Source of the DNA: Streptococcus moroccensis
GTDB lineage: Bacteria > Bacillota > Bacilli > Lactobacillales > Streptococcaceae
Assembly: GCF_030812835.1 (NCBI RefSeq)
Contig: NZ_JAUSTM010000004.1
Coordinates: 1-64,000 of the forward strand
Direction: 5' to 3'
Length of the DNA: 64,000 nucleotides
The notes under the pieces were generated by a model. That model did no database searches, was not told the DNA's origin, and saw only the letters and a list, made by a program, of their open reading frames with translations. This document shows, one piece after another, positions 21,669 to 30,534 of the stretch (its first letter is position 1; each line of letters starts with the position of its first letter). The translations under genes were made by a program, and so were the position numbers.

Positions 21669-23087
21669 CTAAACTGGTTTTTTTGTCAATTCGTAGGCCA
21701 CGCCGTTTATAGTGACTGCGATTCCTTCGATATCAATGCTTATTTTATCTGGGTTGGTTGATGTTACATTATTTGATGTTGCATCAAAACGAGTTAGAGA
21801 AAAGTTTTCTGACTCAATCGCCTTGAGACGGCTGGAAGCTCCGATGATGTAGCTATCAAATCCACTAGCAGCATAATCATAGACAGCACCGCCAACCTTA
21901 AACATCCCTTTGACAGCCTCTGAAAAGGTCTTGGCTCCAGATACCTTGTAAGAACCTCCTGACCGTAGCAAGTAGAACCAGTCTGTTAGGAAGTCGTCTA
22001 CACTGGCATAGTGCATATAGTGACCACCTTCGTTGCTAGGACGTGCTGATCCTTTTGTTACTGTCACACCACTTGGACGGTTGCCTTGCCCAGTCCATGT
22101 CATACCGCCCCAATTATTATCTACTTTACCAACAGCTGAAGTACCCCAGAGGCCTTCATAGTGAAGAATCGTCAGGACATAACTTGGAAGGATGTCATGC
22201 TTCTTACAGTTAGCAAGAATCTTATCTAGAAATGCTTTTTTGAGGACAGCCCCATTGAAAGAGAGGTCGCCCTCTTCTTTGCTTACTGTCGCATTCCCAG
22301 TTGCCTCAGATTGGCTTGTTTTGGTTTGCTTGGTCTGTTTTACCTCTTGAGTCTTAGACGGCTCAGAGGTCTGTTTTTTGAGCAATTCGGTGACACGTTT
22401 TTGGACAGAATCATATTGGCTACCGAGTGACTTCTTACGATCATCACCGTTGCCATGTTTGCCAGCGATTACTTCCTGAGCCAGCTGGTCAACTGTCTTT
22501 TGATTAGTCTTAGCTTTGCCATTGATGACTGCCATGACAGCCTCATATTGATTGCCAAGTGCCGCTTTACGTTGGTCACCATTCCCATAAACACCAGCCA
22601 AAGTTTCTTTAACTAGAGTATCAAGGTTCTTTCCTAAGCTTGAGGTGGTTTTAGCAGAGTTTGTTAAGCGATAGACGTAAACATACATCCAACCGCTTGC
22701 AGCCGCCGTCTGATTGTAGTTGTCAATCGTGATACCATTACGGGCATAGTTGCAGTGTACAATGTTGTTGGCATCCACAAAAATTCCTGTATGGCCACCA
22801 GCACCGCTTGACTGACCACGACGCCCCCAAATAAAGATATCTCCTCGCTTAGAATCCCAATCCTGATTTTCTGAGATGAGCTTATACCCATTCTTTACTA
22901 GCCAATCATGCATGTATTCCGTGTTCAGCAACCATCCTGGGTTACTTGCTCCAGCTGTAATCAAAGCTGAGCAAACCGAACTGGAGCAATCGTAAGAGCT
23001 TGGACCATTTCGATAGTCCATCGAATAAGTGACCTTACCAACTCTAGATGTCATCCAGCCTACAGCTGTTTCAATATTGATCGCCAT
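21669..23087 (-). CDS. phage endolysin: endopeptidase, two CW_7 repeats, glucosaminidase
   Basis: This lysis enzyme of 472 residues cuts peptidoglycan from inside once the holin opens the membrane. The N-terminal endopeptidase (Amidase_5 type, about 1-145) has Cys34 (SYDCSS) and His99 (GGHTGIF). Two CW_7 wall-binding repeats lie near 150-235 (YGNGDQRKAALG, HGNGDDRKKSLG). A linker and a glucosaminidase domain (about 275-425, with ILHYEG and GGMTW) follow. The order matches the lambda-Sa2 endolysin of S. agalactiae. AAGGAGG supports ATG 23087 rather than the TTG one codon earlier. Confidence 0.93.
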   Translation of the reverse strand: MAINIETAVGWMTSRVGKVTYSMDYRNGPSSYDCSSSVCSALITAGASNPGWLLNTEYMHDWLVKNGYKLISENQDWDSKRGDIFIWGRRGQSSGAGGHTGIFVDANNIVHCNYARNGITIDNYNQTAAASGWMYVYVYRLTNSAKTTSSLGKNLDTLVKETLAGVYGNGDQRKAALGNQYEAVMAVINGKAKTNQKTVDQLAQEVIAGKHGNGDDRKKSLGSQYDSVQKRVTELLKKQTSEPSKTQEVKQTKQTKTSQSEATGNATVSKEEGDLSFNGAVLKKAFLDKILANCKKHDILPSYVLTILHYEGLWGTSAVGKVDNNWGGMTWTGQGNRPSGVTVTKGSARPSNEGGHYMHYASVDDFLTDWFYLLRSGGSYKVSGAKTFSEAVKGMFKVGGAVYDYAASGFDSYIIGASSRLKAIESENFSLTRFDATSNNVTSTNPDKISIDIEGIAVTINGVAYELTKKPV

Positions 23088-23184
23088 CAAGTTCCTCCTT
23101 TTTTAATATTTCCAAAAATGGCCCCACAAGGAGCGCTAAGGCTCCAAGGGGGAATAAGAGTGCCATTAAGATTAACCGTCTCAT
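23071..23184 (-). CDS. 37-residue membrane protein overlapping holin and endolysin genes
   Basis: The sequence starts MRRLILMALLFPLGALAL with one hydrophobic segment and ends in a charged tail (EILKKEELDGDQY). Its ATG overlaps the holin stop (ATGA) and its 3' end overlaps the endolysin start by 17 bases, so it is probably translated by coupling. It may be a second small holin or a lysis modulator. This is position-based inference. Confidence 0.55.
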   Translation of the reverse strand: MRRLILMALLFPLGALALLVGPFLEILKKEELDGDQY

Positions 23185-23435
23185 TTTGGTTCAGTATAAC
23201 CCAATGCACGCTCTGAGTCTGATAGCCCAGCAGTGGTAGGGTCATTGACCACTCCAAGAATAGCCAAGACTGCAAAGACCGTGTTTACCACTACCAGTAG
23301 ATTGTTGACCGTTTCCCCAAAGTCAAAGTCCATACCAAAGACTTTTAAGATGGCCTGCAAAGCCAAAGCCAAGGCTGGCACGATAGTCAGCCAAAAGTTT
23401 TTGTTTTTCAGACGTACAGTCCAATTGATATTCAT
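23181..23435 (-). CDS. phage holin (phi LC3 type)
   Basis: A holin of 84 residues with two hydrophobic segments (FWLTIVPALALALQAI and NLLVVVNTVFAVLAIL) and the C-terminal family motif DPTTAGLSDSERALGY. GGAGG eight bases upstream supports ATG 23435. It forms membrane lesions that release the endolysin encoded next. Confidence 0.92.
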   Translation of the reverse strand: MNINWTVRLKNKNFWLTIVPALALALQAILKVFGMDFDFGETVNNLLVVVNTVFAVLAILGVVNDPTTAGLSDSERALGYTEPK

Positions 23436-23436
23436 G

Positions 23437-23742
23437 TTATTTTCCTCCAATGTGTTTTTGTAAATCCTTTAAATCCGTTCTGAGCTCTCCAATGTCTTGT
23501 GATAAACTACGGATTTGTTCGATAAGACCTATCATGACCTTCTGCTCTTCTTCATGCTTAACAAGTCGAGCTTCATGATTGTCTAGTAGCTTGTTCTGGT
23601 TATCGCTAAAGATTTCCAGCTTTGTCAAACGGCGCTCCAAGGTTTCAGTGCGGATTTTATTAACGTTAAAGACTGTAAAGAGCGATACCAATAGCGGTAT
23701 AGCTACAGTCATCATCCAGTGCATGAGTTCTTTTTCAGGCAT
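23437..23742 (-). CDS. holin-like membrane-anchored coiled-coil protein
   Basis: A protein of 101 residues: a short hydrophobic N-terminus (TVAIPLLVSLFTVF), then a long heptad-rich helix. GAGGTGAG supports ATG 23742. Proteins of this layout (XhlA-like) commonly precede the holin and may anchor or time the lysis complex. I cannot assign the exact family. Confidence 0.65.
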   Translation of the reverse strand: MPEKELMHWMMTVAIPLLVSLFTVFNVNKIRTETLERRLTKLEIFSDNQNKLLDNHEARLVKHEEEQKVMIGLIEQIRSLSQDIGELRTDLKDLQKHIGGK

Positions 23743-23752
23743 ACTCACCTCG

Positions 23753-23902
23753 CTATTCGTTGTCCAGACCTTGATTAGCCTCAATAAGCTTGGCAACATC
23801 ATCACGGTAGCGTTTTGGTACACGCTCTAATGTAATCCACCCCAATTCAATCTGGGTTGCGTAATAGGTTAATCGTGTTGCTTTTGCTGTTTCGCTATTC
23901 AT
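23753..23902 (-). CDS. small CD1375/XkdX-like phage protein
   Basis: A protein of 49 residues; core YYATQIELGWITLERVPKRY resembles short proteins found between tail-fibre and holin genes in many firmicute phages. AGGAGG upstream supports ATG 23902. It overlaps the upstream gene by eight bases. Function unknown. Confidence 0.6.
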   Translation of the reverse strand: MNSETAKATRLTYYATQIELGWITLERVPKRYRDDVAKLIEANQGLDNE

Positions 23903-24380
23903 GTTCAAGACCTCCTCGATCAGTTTCTTCAGCGTTTCCAATAATATCATTGTTTTGTTCCTCCATCAATTCCATAAGCTCATCAATTTGAGCAAGCGCA
24001 TCATTAAGTGTAAGTGTAGAGAGCTTGATAATGTCTCTGTTTTTATCCGTCTCTGCCTTGATTTCAGCCATCACCTCATCTTTGAGCGCTGTAATTTGCG
24101 AAACGGCATCTGCAATTTGCTTAGCAAAATCCTTGGTTTTAGCATCCAGTTCGTCAATCTTGACGACCGACTCAGCCATGGCCTTGTCAGCAAAGTTGCG
24201 TTTGTAAAAATTATCCAAAACTGCCGTAATGGCCTCGGACGTCCCGACTGTACGATAGTCCCCCAAGACATTCGCCGATAAATTATCGCCCGTGTCAGGG
24301 TCTGAGATACCGATAAAAGCACCCGTTACTTTGCCGAAATCATCGTATTTTGGATAATTAAAATTTACTTTAAATGCCAT
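23895..24380 (-). CDS. DUF1366-like phage protein
   Basis: A protein of 161 residues; globular N-terminal half (ISDPDTGDNLSANVLGDYRTV), then a long coiled coil (about 75-150). It resembles the streptococcal phage family DUF1366, encoded between tail and lysis genes and probably virion-associated. AGGAGG lies upstream. Confidence 0.65.
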   Translation of the reverse strand: MAFKVNFNYPKYDDFGKVTGAFIGISDPDTGDNLSANVLGDYRTVGTSEAITAVLDNFYKRNFADKAMAESVVKIDELDAKTKDFAKQIADAVSQITALKDEVMAEIKAETDKNRDIIKLSTLTLNDALAQIDELMELMEEQNNDIIGNAEETDRGGLEHE

Positions 24381-24573
24381 TATTAGCCTCCTCTAATTTA
24401 GCTTTGACTTCTTCGTATAACTCTGCAAGTGCTGTGTCTGACGCTAAAACTGCTTTAAAATCTGCAATTTCTTTTTGCGCCTCCTCGAGTTGCACCTCAT
24501 ACGAGAGTTTCGTGTGGTTAGCTGACATCAGCTCAACCATGTATTTGTTTGTCAGTTGCAATTGTAAGTCCAT
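24370..24573 (-). CDS. small coiled-coil phage protein
   Basis: A protein of 67 residues, almost wholly helical with heptads and acidic residues. AAAAGGA upstream; the 3' end overlaps the next gene by 11 bases. It sits in the tail-to-lysis stretch. No family recognised. Confidence 0.6.
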   Translation of the reverse strand: MDLQLQLTNKYMVELMSANHTKLSYEVQLEEAQKEIADFKAVLASDTALAELYEEVKAKLEEANNGI

Positions 24574-24588
24574 AATTTAAAATCCTTT

Positions 24589-26148
24589 TTAATGTATGTT
24601 CCATTTATCTAATTCGCTTTGAAGCCAAGCGTGGTTAAACGTTTTAATGACATCTCCACGGCCAACGATGTTTATTAGGTGTTTAAAATTCTGATTAAAC
24701 TGAGATAACCATTGCCCCAAATTCATGGCTCCAGACATAGTTGCTGTGTCTATAACCATACCCCGGTTAAGGTTAAAAGCATCTTTCATGATTATGGTAT
24801 CGCCATACATCTCAATTCTATCGATTTTGGCACCATGTTCTAACGACCAAGTTCCTCCATTTGCTGTTCGAAATATGCGAAGTCCTGCAAATCGGCCAGA
24901 AGAAGATGAATTAATACCGTCGTTGGTAGACGTTACGCCAAGACCAGCATATACGCCACCATTACTTTCGTCGTTAAAATGCAGAAATGCCGTATTGTAT
25001 CCACGTTTGCGATACATAGCATTATTGCTTGAATTAAATTCAAAAGTTGCATTTTGGTTGAATGATATTTTGGCTTGGTTAAGGTCAATTCCCATTGCTC
25101 CATTTAGAGCAGTTACTATACCTCCGTTAATCTGCTCAGCTGTAATCTTAACCGATTGTAATTTAGTAATAAAAGCCTGTTTAGCTAATAGATTATTAAT
25201 CAGCGCATCATCCGCTGTCAACTTATTAAACAAAGCTTGGTCAACCTTGAGCTTGTCTGCTGTAATGGCGTTGGTGTCTATTAGTCCTGCGACGTTTAGT
25301 TTACCTGTAGTAATAGCACCAGCATCTAACTTGATGATTTTAGCCACTTTAGCTACAAAGTCACCGTTAACTGCAACATTTCCATCTAAGACGATGTCTG
25401 TCCCTCGGACATTTACACCGCTAGGACTGAGATTGATTGCAGAAATGACTTGACCGATATTTGATGTTACAGAAGCCATAATGCTATCACCAGAGTTGCG
25501 GATAATCCCTGTGACATCATCACGAGTCACTTTTAGGTCAATCAATCCCTTGAGTTGCGTGTAATTAGATGATACTGTCCCGCCCAGATCACTGACCGTC
25601 GCTTGGATGCCGTTGGCTTTTTGCAACAGCGTGCTGTAATTGCCCTCTGCATTAGTCACTCGTGTGCCGATGCCATCTAATCGTTGGGTCAATTGACTGA
25701 CAGCACCAGTGCGGTCTCTAATCTCTTGCGAGAGTGCATTATTGACTTGACTGACTGATGAGCTAATACCAGATACCTGATTAGATATTTCTTTTCGCAA
25801 TACGTCTGCGCTCTCTACAATTTCGGCGCTAATCGTCTCATTGTGGTACTGTCGTATTATGCCGTTAGCGTTTGCCTTGATTTTAGACCACAAGCTCGAG
25901 TTAGCCTCATCAGTCATCTCAAGGTTAATCTCGCGCAAATCTTTAAAGATACCTGAGAGATTGCCCTCGTAAACTTCTGGGGGTACAAAATCGGTGGCCT
26001 CTGTGTTGAGCTCGACCTGTAAGCGATTGATGTCTAACTGGCCAAGACAGTCACTCTCAAACTCTAAGGCATCCATGTCTTGCTCTGGCGTAAACGTGTA
26101 GACATATCTACCATTGACCTGTTGGAGGTCGTCAATGTTGATAATCAT
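24589..26148 (-). CDS. Gp58-like minor structural / tail fibre protein
   Basis: A protein of 519 residues with a folded N-terminus, a long heptad region (about 85-215), and a repetitive region (AGAITTGKLNVAGLIDTNAI, ITADKLKVDQALFNKLTADD). The C-terminal head is Gly/Asn/Ser rich. This plan fits streptococcal phage Gp58-type tail tip or fibre proteins that contact the host surface. AGGAGG lies upstream. Confidence 0.75.
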   Translation of the reverse strand: MIINIDDLQQVNGRYVYTFTPEQDMDALEFESDCLGQLDINRLQVELNTEATDFVPPEVYEGNLSGIFKDLREINLEMTDEANSSLWSKIKANANGIIRQYHNETISAEIVESADVLRKEISNQVSGISSSVSQVNNALSQEIRDRTGAVSQLTQRLDGIGTRVTNAEGNYSTLLQKANGIQATVSDLGGTVSSNYTQLKGLIDLKVTRDDVTGIIRNSGDSIMASVTSNIGQVISAINLSPSGVNVRGTDIVLDGNVAVNGDFVAKVAKIIKLDAGAITTGKLNVAGLIDTNAITADKLKVDQALFNKLTADDALINNLLAKQAFITKLQSVKITAEQINGGIVTALNGAMGIDLNQAKISFNQNATFEFNSSNNAMYRKRGYNTAFLHFNDESNGGVYAGLGVTSTNDGINSSSSGRFAGLRIFRTANGGTWSLEHGAKIDRIEMYGDTIIMKDAFNLNRGMVIDTATMSGAMNLGQWLSQFNQNFKHLINIVGRGDVIKTFNHAWLQSELDKWNIH

Positions 26149-26160
26149 AGATACCTCCTG

Positions 26161-27045
26161 TTATGTGTAATAGACTTTAAACAATCGATCTCCGTCGCCG
26201 TATTTTTGAGCAAAAATACCATCTAATCGCTCGTTTAATGCCAAAAATCCATATTTGAAGTAATAATCAGACGATGTCAACTCGTACACGTCACTATCTA
26301 CGTCGATTCGGTACGGTATACCTTTCGTTTCCTCGAAAAACAATGGCATACCTTTAAAGTACCAAAAACTCAATGCCATGACTTTTTCGTTTGTGCTTTC
26401 GGCTTGTTTAGTCCCTCGATAAATCTTATCGTTGACTGGATTTGACAAAACGGTACGTTGTTCGTTACGTACTCGACCAGTCGGGTTGCCGTTGAGGTAC
26501 TCAGCCTCCCACGTTATCTGAGCCTGTCCATCTTGCCCAGTCTCTGTATACGACTGCTCAGCTGTCAAGTCCCCACGAGTAATGGTCTCACTACTACGTT
26601 TGATAACCTCAGTCCGTGACATTGGTCGCCATTCGACAACGTTTTCAATCGGCTCTGGGACAGCTACGTCTGTCAGTAAGTAAATATCTGTTGTGACTAT
26701 TTCGACGTTGTGATTTAAGTAATATCCGTGCTTGTTTAGAAATGCAAATAAAGGGACTGTTTTGGCAAACCAAAGTTGGTTATATCCGTCAGGAGCAGTA
26801 ACTCTGACTTGCCTAACATCACTGATATCAAATGTCTCATCATTGATTCGGATTGCTTTTATTTTACCGACAACATCGTTCGACGCAGGGTCACCCAGCC
26901 ATCTAACATAGATGTTGTATGCGTTAAACGTAAAATGCGTTGAGCGGATACCGTTCAGCTCGTCAGTCATTTGTTGCCAGATAATTACACCATCAGACAC
27001 CACACGGACAATCTTGTCGTCGTCAAAATGTATGCTATGGTACAT
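26161..27045 (-). CDS. phage tail protein with G5 domain
   Basis: A protein of 294 residues. The central region, including TITRGDLTAEQSYTETGQDG, NPTGRVRNEQRT and IYRGTK, has the layout of a G5 domain, known from streptococcal surface proteins and thought to bind sugar or wall polymers. The flanks are unassigned. GGAGG upstream supports ATG 27045. Its place among tail-tip genes suggests host adsorption. Confidence 0.65.
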   Translation of the reverse strand: MYHSIHFDDDKIVRVVSDGVIIWQQMTDELNGIRSTHFTFNAYNIYVRWLGDPASNDVVGKIKAIRINDETFDISDVRQVRVTAPDGYNQLWFAKTVPLFAFLNKHGYYLNHNVEIVTTDIYLLTDVAVPEPIENVVEWRPMSRTEVIKRSSETITRGDLTAEQSYTETGQDGQAQITWEAEYLNGNPTGRVRNEQRTVLSNPVNDKIYRGTKQAESTNEKVMALSFWYFKGMPLFFEETKGIPYRIDVDSDVYELTSSDYYFKYGFLALNERLDGIFAQKYGDGDRLFKVYYT

Positions 27046-27046
27046 A

Positions 27047-27847
27047 TCAAGCCTCCCTTTCAAACACTATCATGCCCGATGTGTCGCTAGGCACTTGACC
27101 ATTATCAACGATAGAGACTGATAGGTATTTGCCGTTAACATAAATCTTGCCGATGTTGTTAATATGATTTTGCAAGCCCTCGACCTGATTAATTGTGTGC
27201 GTGTGATTAAATGGTGCGTAGTTCCCCTCAAGGTCTGATTGCGTTAATAACCCCTCTGGCAACTCTGGCATCGGGCCTACTGGACCCTGTGGACCAGTCA
27301 AACCTATTGGTCCCCTTTCACCTGATGGACCTGTTGGACCTATTTCACCTTTAGGGCCTGGCTCTCCCTTTGGACCTACGGGACCTGCATCGCCTTTGGG
27401 ACCTCGTAAGGTCTCACGTTGCTCCTCGCTTAGGTCCGCAAAAGTCATCGTCCCATCGGCACCTTTAGGACCTACTGGACCCTCTGGTCCTATCGGACCT
27501 GTCGGACCTGTCTCGCCTCGGTCACCTTTAGGGCCTTTAAGGTCGGCCAGTTGCTCCTCTGTAAAATCGCTGTACGTAAATGCTCGACCAATCGGGCCCT
27601 GCGGTCCTGTTAATCCGATGGGCCCTGTCTCTCCTATTGGACCAGTTGGCCCCTGAGGACCAATCGGCCCTACTGGCCCCGTCAGGTATTTTAAGTCTAA
27701 ATATCGACTGACACCATCGCCAAATTTAGCATAACCAGTGTCAGTCTCAAACCCAATCTCACCTGCAAGTAAAATCACGTCACTGGTTTCCCACTGTGAT
27801 TTCGTCATGCGCTGAAACTGGACTTTAATCGGTATAGTTTCTGTCAT
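27047..27847 (-). CDS. collagen-like tail fibre protein
   Basis: A protein of 266 residues. The N-terminal 55 residues ([32 protein letters not shown]) look like the Mtd-type fibre N-domain that docks fibres to the tail. Three Gly-X-Y blocks (about 56-86, 104-131, 147-191) should form a collagen-like triple helix, separated by two similar linkers ([30 protein letters not shown]). The C-terminus is a small globular head. GGAGG upstream; ATGA overlap with the gene before it. Confidence 0.8.
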   Translation of the reverse strand: MTETIPIKVQFQRMTKSQWETSDVILLAGEIGFETDTGYAKFGDGVSRYLDLKYLTGPVGPIGPQGPTGPIGETGPIGLTGPQGPIGRAFTYSDFTEEQLADLKGPKGDRGETGPTGPIGPEGPVGPKGADGTMTFADLSEEQRETLRGPKGDAGPVGPKGEPGPKGEIGPTGPSGERGPIGLTGPQGPVGPMPELPEGLLTQSDLEGNYAPFNHTHTINQVEGLQNHINNIGKIYVNGKYLSVSIVDNGQVPSDTSGMIVFEREA

Positions 27848-29811
27848 CCACTACCTCCATCAAATATTATTTCAGGCTCTTCTGCCCATGTGCCGATAAT
27901 CTCGGCCTCCAGATTACCATCTGCAATCTCTCTGTAGTCTAGTGCTAAATCCAGTGTCGTTGTCTCTGATGGATTAACAGACAGTGTTTTGGATTTATAC
28001 CACGGACCAGTCAGGTTTACCGTGTACGGATAAGGATAGAGCTCAACACTAGACGGGCTTGATGTCATCTCATGAGTGACCGTCGGAAATTTACCGTTAG
28101 GGTCTGTAAACGTCGCTTGGATTAGCTTAGCGTGTGACTGCGTTAAGCTGACGGCTACCTTAGCCATCATCTGACATAACGCCTCAAAGCTAATTGTGTA
28201 TGTTTTTCCTCTTTTAAATCCACCATCATTTGCTCGGACAGTAGCCCGACCATCAAATGGTATTTTGCGCGATGTCCCGTCCATGACCAAATTTTTGTTA
28301 TAGCGAGTAACCCCATCATTACCAATCATCTCAGCATTGACACGACTGGTCTCAGAGACTGCCATAATCTGTGATTTGACGTCCGCAAAGGTCTTGTCAA
28401 TCTCAGCCTTGACGTCTTCAAACGCCTTCGTGACATCAATGCTCTTGATTAGCTCGTTAATCCTGTCCTCGTCAAAATTAAAATTGGCCAGCTCGTCCCT
28501 AAACGCATCCAGCTTAGCTTGATTGCGTTTTTCTAACTCGGCTTGTTCATCTGTCAGCTGACGAGTGACTTCCTCAATTTTCGATTCGACATCGTTTCGG
28601 ACGTTTTCTGCGTATTCTTCGGATTTCACCTTAGCTAACTCAATGCCATCATTAATTTCTTCGACACGTTTGTCAAACTCGGCATCAAAGGCTTGGTTAG
28701 CGTTTCTGATAGCTCGCTCGATAGCAACTTCTTGAGCACTAGCTCCAGCTCCAAGGATAGCGTCAGCAGCATTAGACAGCCCACTGGATACCCCAGAGCC
28801 TCCAACCCCTGGCTTATCATCGAAAGTGATGGAGATATACTCCCCTTTTCCATCATTGGCCAAGCAGTTAAACTCATAAGCCACTGCCTTCTTATAGACA
28901 TCAACATTGTGCTTTCTGCTCTTTAGGTTGACTGTATCCCCAAGATGGACAATCTGACCGTCAAGCTCATAGGCTTCAATCTCGATAGCATCGGATGCTT
29001 TGTCAATGCCCTCATTGGTAAACTTAGCCTCAGCCCACTTTCTAAGGTCTTCAACGGTTTCAGCGTTGTTGTTCTCATACTCTTTCTCATTGATATATGG
29101 ATAAGAGTTGATTAGTGGACTGTCAACAGTCACTCTGAGCGTCACTTCATCTTCAGCACCATCTGGCTTAAAAGTTGACCGTGCATGAATCCTAGTGACA
29201 ACTCCGTGAGAGTTCTTGGTTCGCTGGTAGGACTTGAGGTTCTTGTGTGTCGTGATGACAACCCCACGATCAGCCCCACGGCTCCGCTTGATAGACAGTG
29301 CAAAGTTGTCACGGACAAGCTCACCCTCCCAAGTACCAACGATACTGTGCTTGCCGTCCATCAAAACTGAGTAGAGCGTTTCTGTCTCAGTCGTGTTAAA
29401 GGTTCGGCTGTCCATGATATCACTTGTGAAGGAGTAATCCCCTAAATCAGTCTTAGCATTTTGAACCATCTGAGACAGTGCTATAGCACAACCTTGATCA
29501 ACTACACTTACAGGAGTGATAGACCGCTTCATGATGTCATCAGAAACATGATAAGCAGTGATATCCAAGCTATCATCATTCTCAATAGGTTTCTTGATTC
29601 TAAACAGCTGAGCACCCAGCACAGGCGTAGGCGCCTTAATCAACATATCCTCTTTGATAAGTTGATAGATACCTGAATCCGTGATAGGATAGCGAACAGT
29701 CAGGTAGAAATCACTGTTGGTTTCTTCTTTGACAATGGCAGAGCTGGCCTCATGAAGTGGAATTCCATTCCATTTGACCGTTCTTACATTTGCATCAAGT
29801 AAAAAGAGCAA
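27844..29811 (-). CDS. tail-associated protein Tal (prophage endopeptidase tail type)
   Basis: A baseplate hub protein of 655 residues. The N-terminal 350 residues match the prophage tail endopeptidase fold ([26 protein letters not shown]). A coiled coil (about 360-480) and a beta-rich C-terminus follow. TTG 29811 directly follows the Dit stop with GGGGGTGG just upstream, and I see no better start. It is the usual neighbour of Dit and the tape measure. Confidence 0.85.
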   Translation of the reverse strand: MLFLLDANVRTVKWNGIPLHEASSAIVKEETNSDFYLTVRYPITDSGIYQLIKEDMLIKAPTPVLGAQLFRIKKPIENDDSLDITAYHVSDDIMKRSITPVSVVDQGCAIALSQMVQNAKTDLGDYSFTSDIMDSRTFNTTETETLYSVLMDGKHSIVGTWEGELVRDNFALSIKRSRGADRGVVITTHKNLKSYQRTKNSHGVVTRIHARSTFKPDGAEDEVTLRVTVDSPLINSYPYINEKEYENNNAETVEDLRKWAEAKFTNEGIDKASDAIEIEAYELDGQIVHLGDTVNLKSRKHNVDVYKKAVAYEFNCLANDGKGEYISITFDDKPGVGGSGVSSGLSNAADAILGAGASAQEVAIERAIRNANQAFDAEFDKRVEEINDGIELAKVKSEEYAENVRNDVESKIEEVTRQLTDEQAELEKRNQAKLDAFRDELANFNFDEDRINELIKSIDVTKAFEDVKAEIDKTFADVKSQIMAVSETSRVNAEMIGNDGVTRYNKNLVMDGTSRKIPFDGRATVRANDGGFKRGKTYTISFEALCQMMAKVAVSLTQSHAKLIQATFTDPNGKFPTVTHEMTSSPSSVELYPYPYTVNLTGPWYKSKTLSVNPSETTTLDLALDYREIADGNLEAEIIGTWAEEPEIIFDGGSG

Positions 29812-30534
29812 CTATGCCCACCCCCAAACTGTTTCAAATTTCAAGGACGTTATGCCAGCACCTAAAACAACACCAACATTCTGCCCCTTAGCAGTATCAA
29901 CTGTGATAAAATCACCAGCCCATTTAATGAGCCTACCCCTAGCTGTTTTAAAGCTAGGATTGTCAGGATCATTGACCATCACAAGCGATTCTGAGAGCTT
30001 TTCAAGCTTGATGACCTGATCACCGATTGTAAACGATGTCTCAGAGGCGCTCTGACCAACCACTGTAATCTTTGGAAAAGCAAGAGCTGACCCTTGCACC
30101 CTCAAAACACCGTTACCAGTAAGTGTTTGGGTGTCTATAGTCTTGAAAAATTTGGTAGGGTGGCAGATGAAGGTAACATCAACCACCCAGGCACCAAATT
30201 CATCTTTTCCAATCTCAAAGCTATCAACCTTATAACACCAAAGCCTAATAGTTGGTTCCTGTTCGTTTTCCAACCAGAACTTTTCACGATTCAAAAGAGC
30301 AGAAAAGCGATAAATTTCTTCATCGCTTGGCTCAATTAAAGTGATATGATAAGGCTTCTCAATTAGTCCACGGTGTCGGTTCGATTGCACAACTGCACCA
30401 CTAATACCGTCATGCTCTAGTAGAGCTGTCTTGGAGCTGGAGACAATGACATTGGGTCTAGTTTCAACCAATACATCACACTTAAACGATGATGTCTTCA
30501 AACCGTCAATGGTAAGTTCATTGATTTCTGTCAC
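29812..30534 (-). CDS. distal tail protein Dit
   Basis: A protein of 240 residues of the Sipho_tail family. It would form the hexameric ring joining tail tube to tip. The family pattern (THRG-like NRHRGLIEKPYHITLI, the FWLENEQEP stretch and YKVDSFEIG) is visible. Its ATG overlaps the tape-measure stop by four bases. Confidence 0.88.
   Translation of the reverse strand: MTEINELTIDGLKTSSFKCDVLVETRPNVIVSSSKTALLEHDGISGAVVQSNRHRGLIEKPYHITLIEPSDEEIYRFSALLNREKFWLENEQEPTIRLWCYKVDSFEIGKDEFGAWVVDVTFICHPTKFFKTIDTQTLTGNGVLRVQGSALAFPKITVVGQSASETSFTIGDQVIKLEKLSESLVMVNDPDNPSFKTARGRLIKWAGDFITVDTAKGQNVGVVLGAGITSLKFETVWGWA

Noticed and set aside
27396-27656. Rightward frame rich in Gly-Pro opposite the collagen-like fibre gene
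   Set aside because: It is a mirror of the GPX repeats: codons for Gly and Pro are complementary, so the opposite strand also reads as GP repeats. No start signal.
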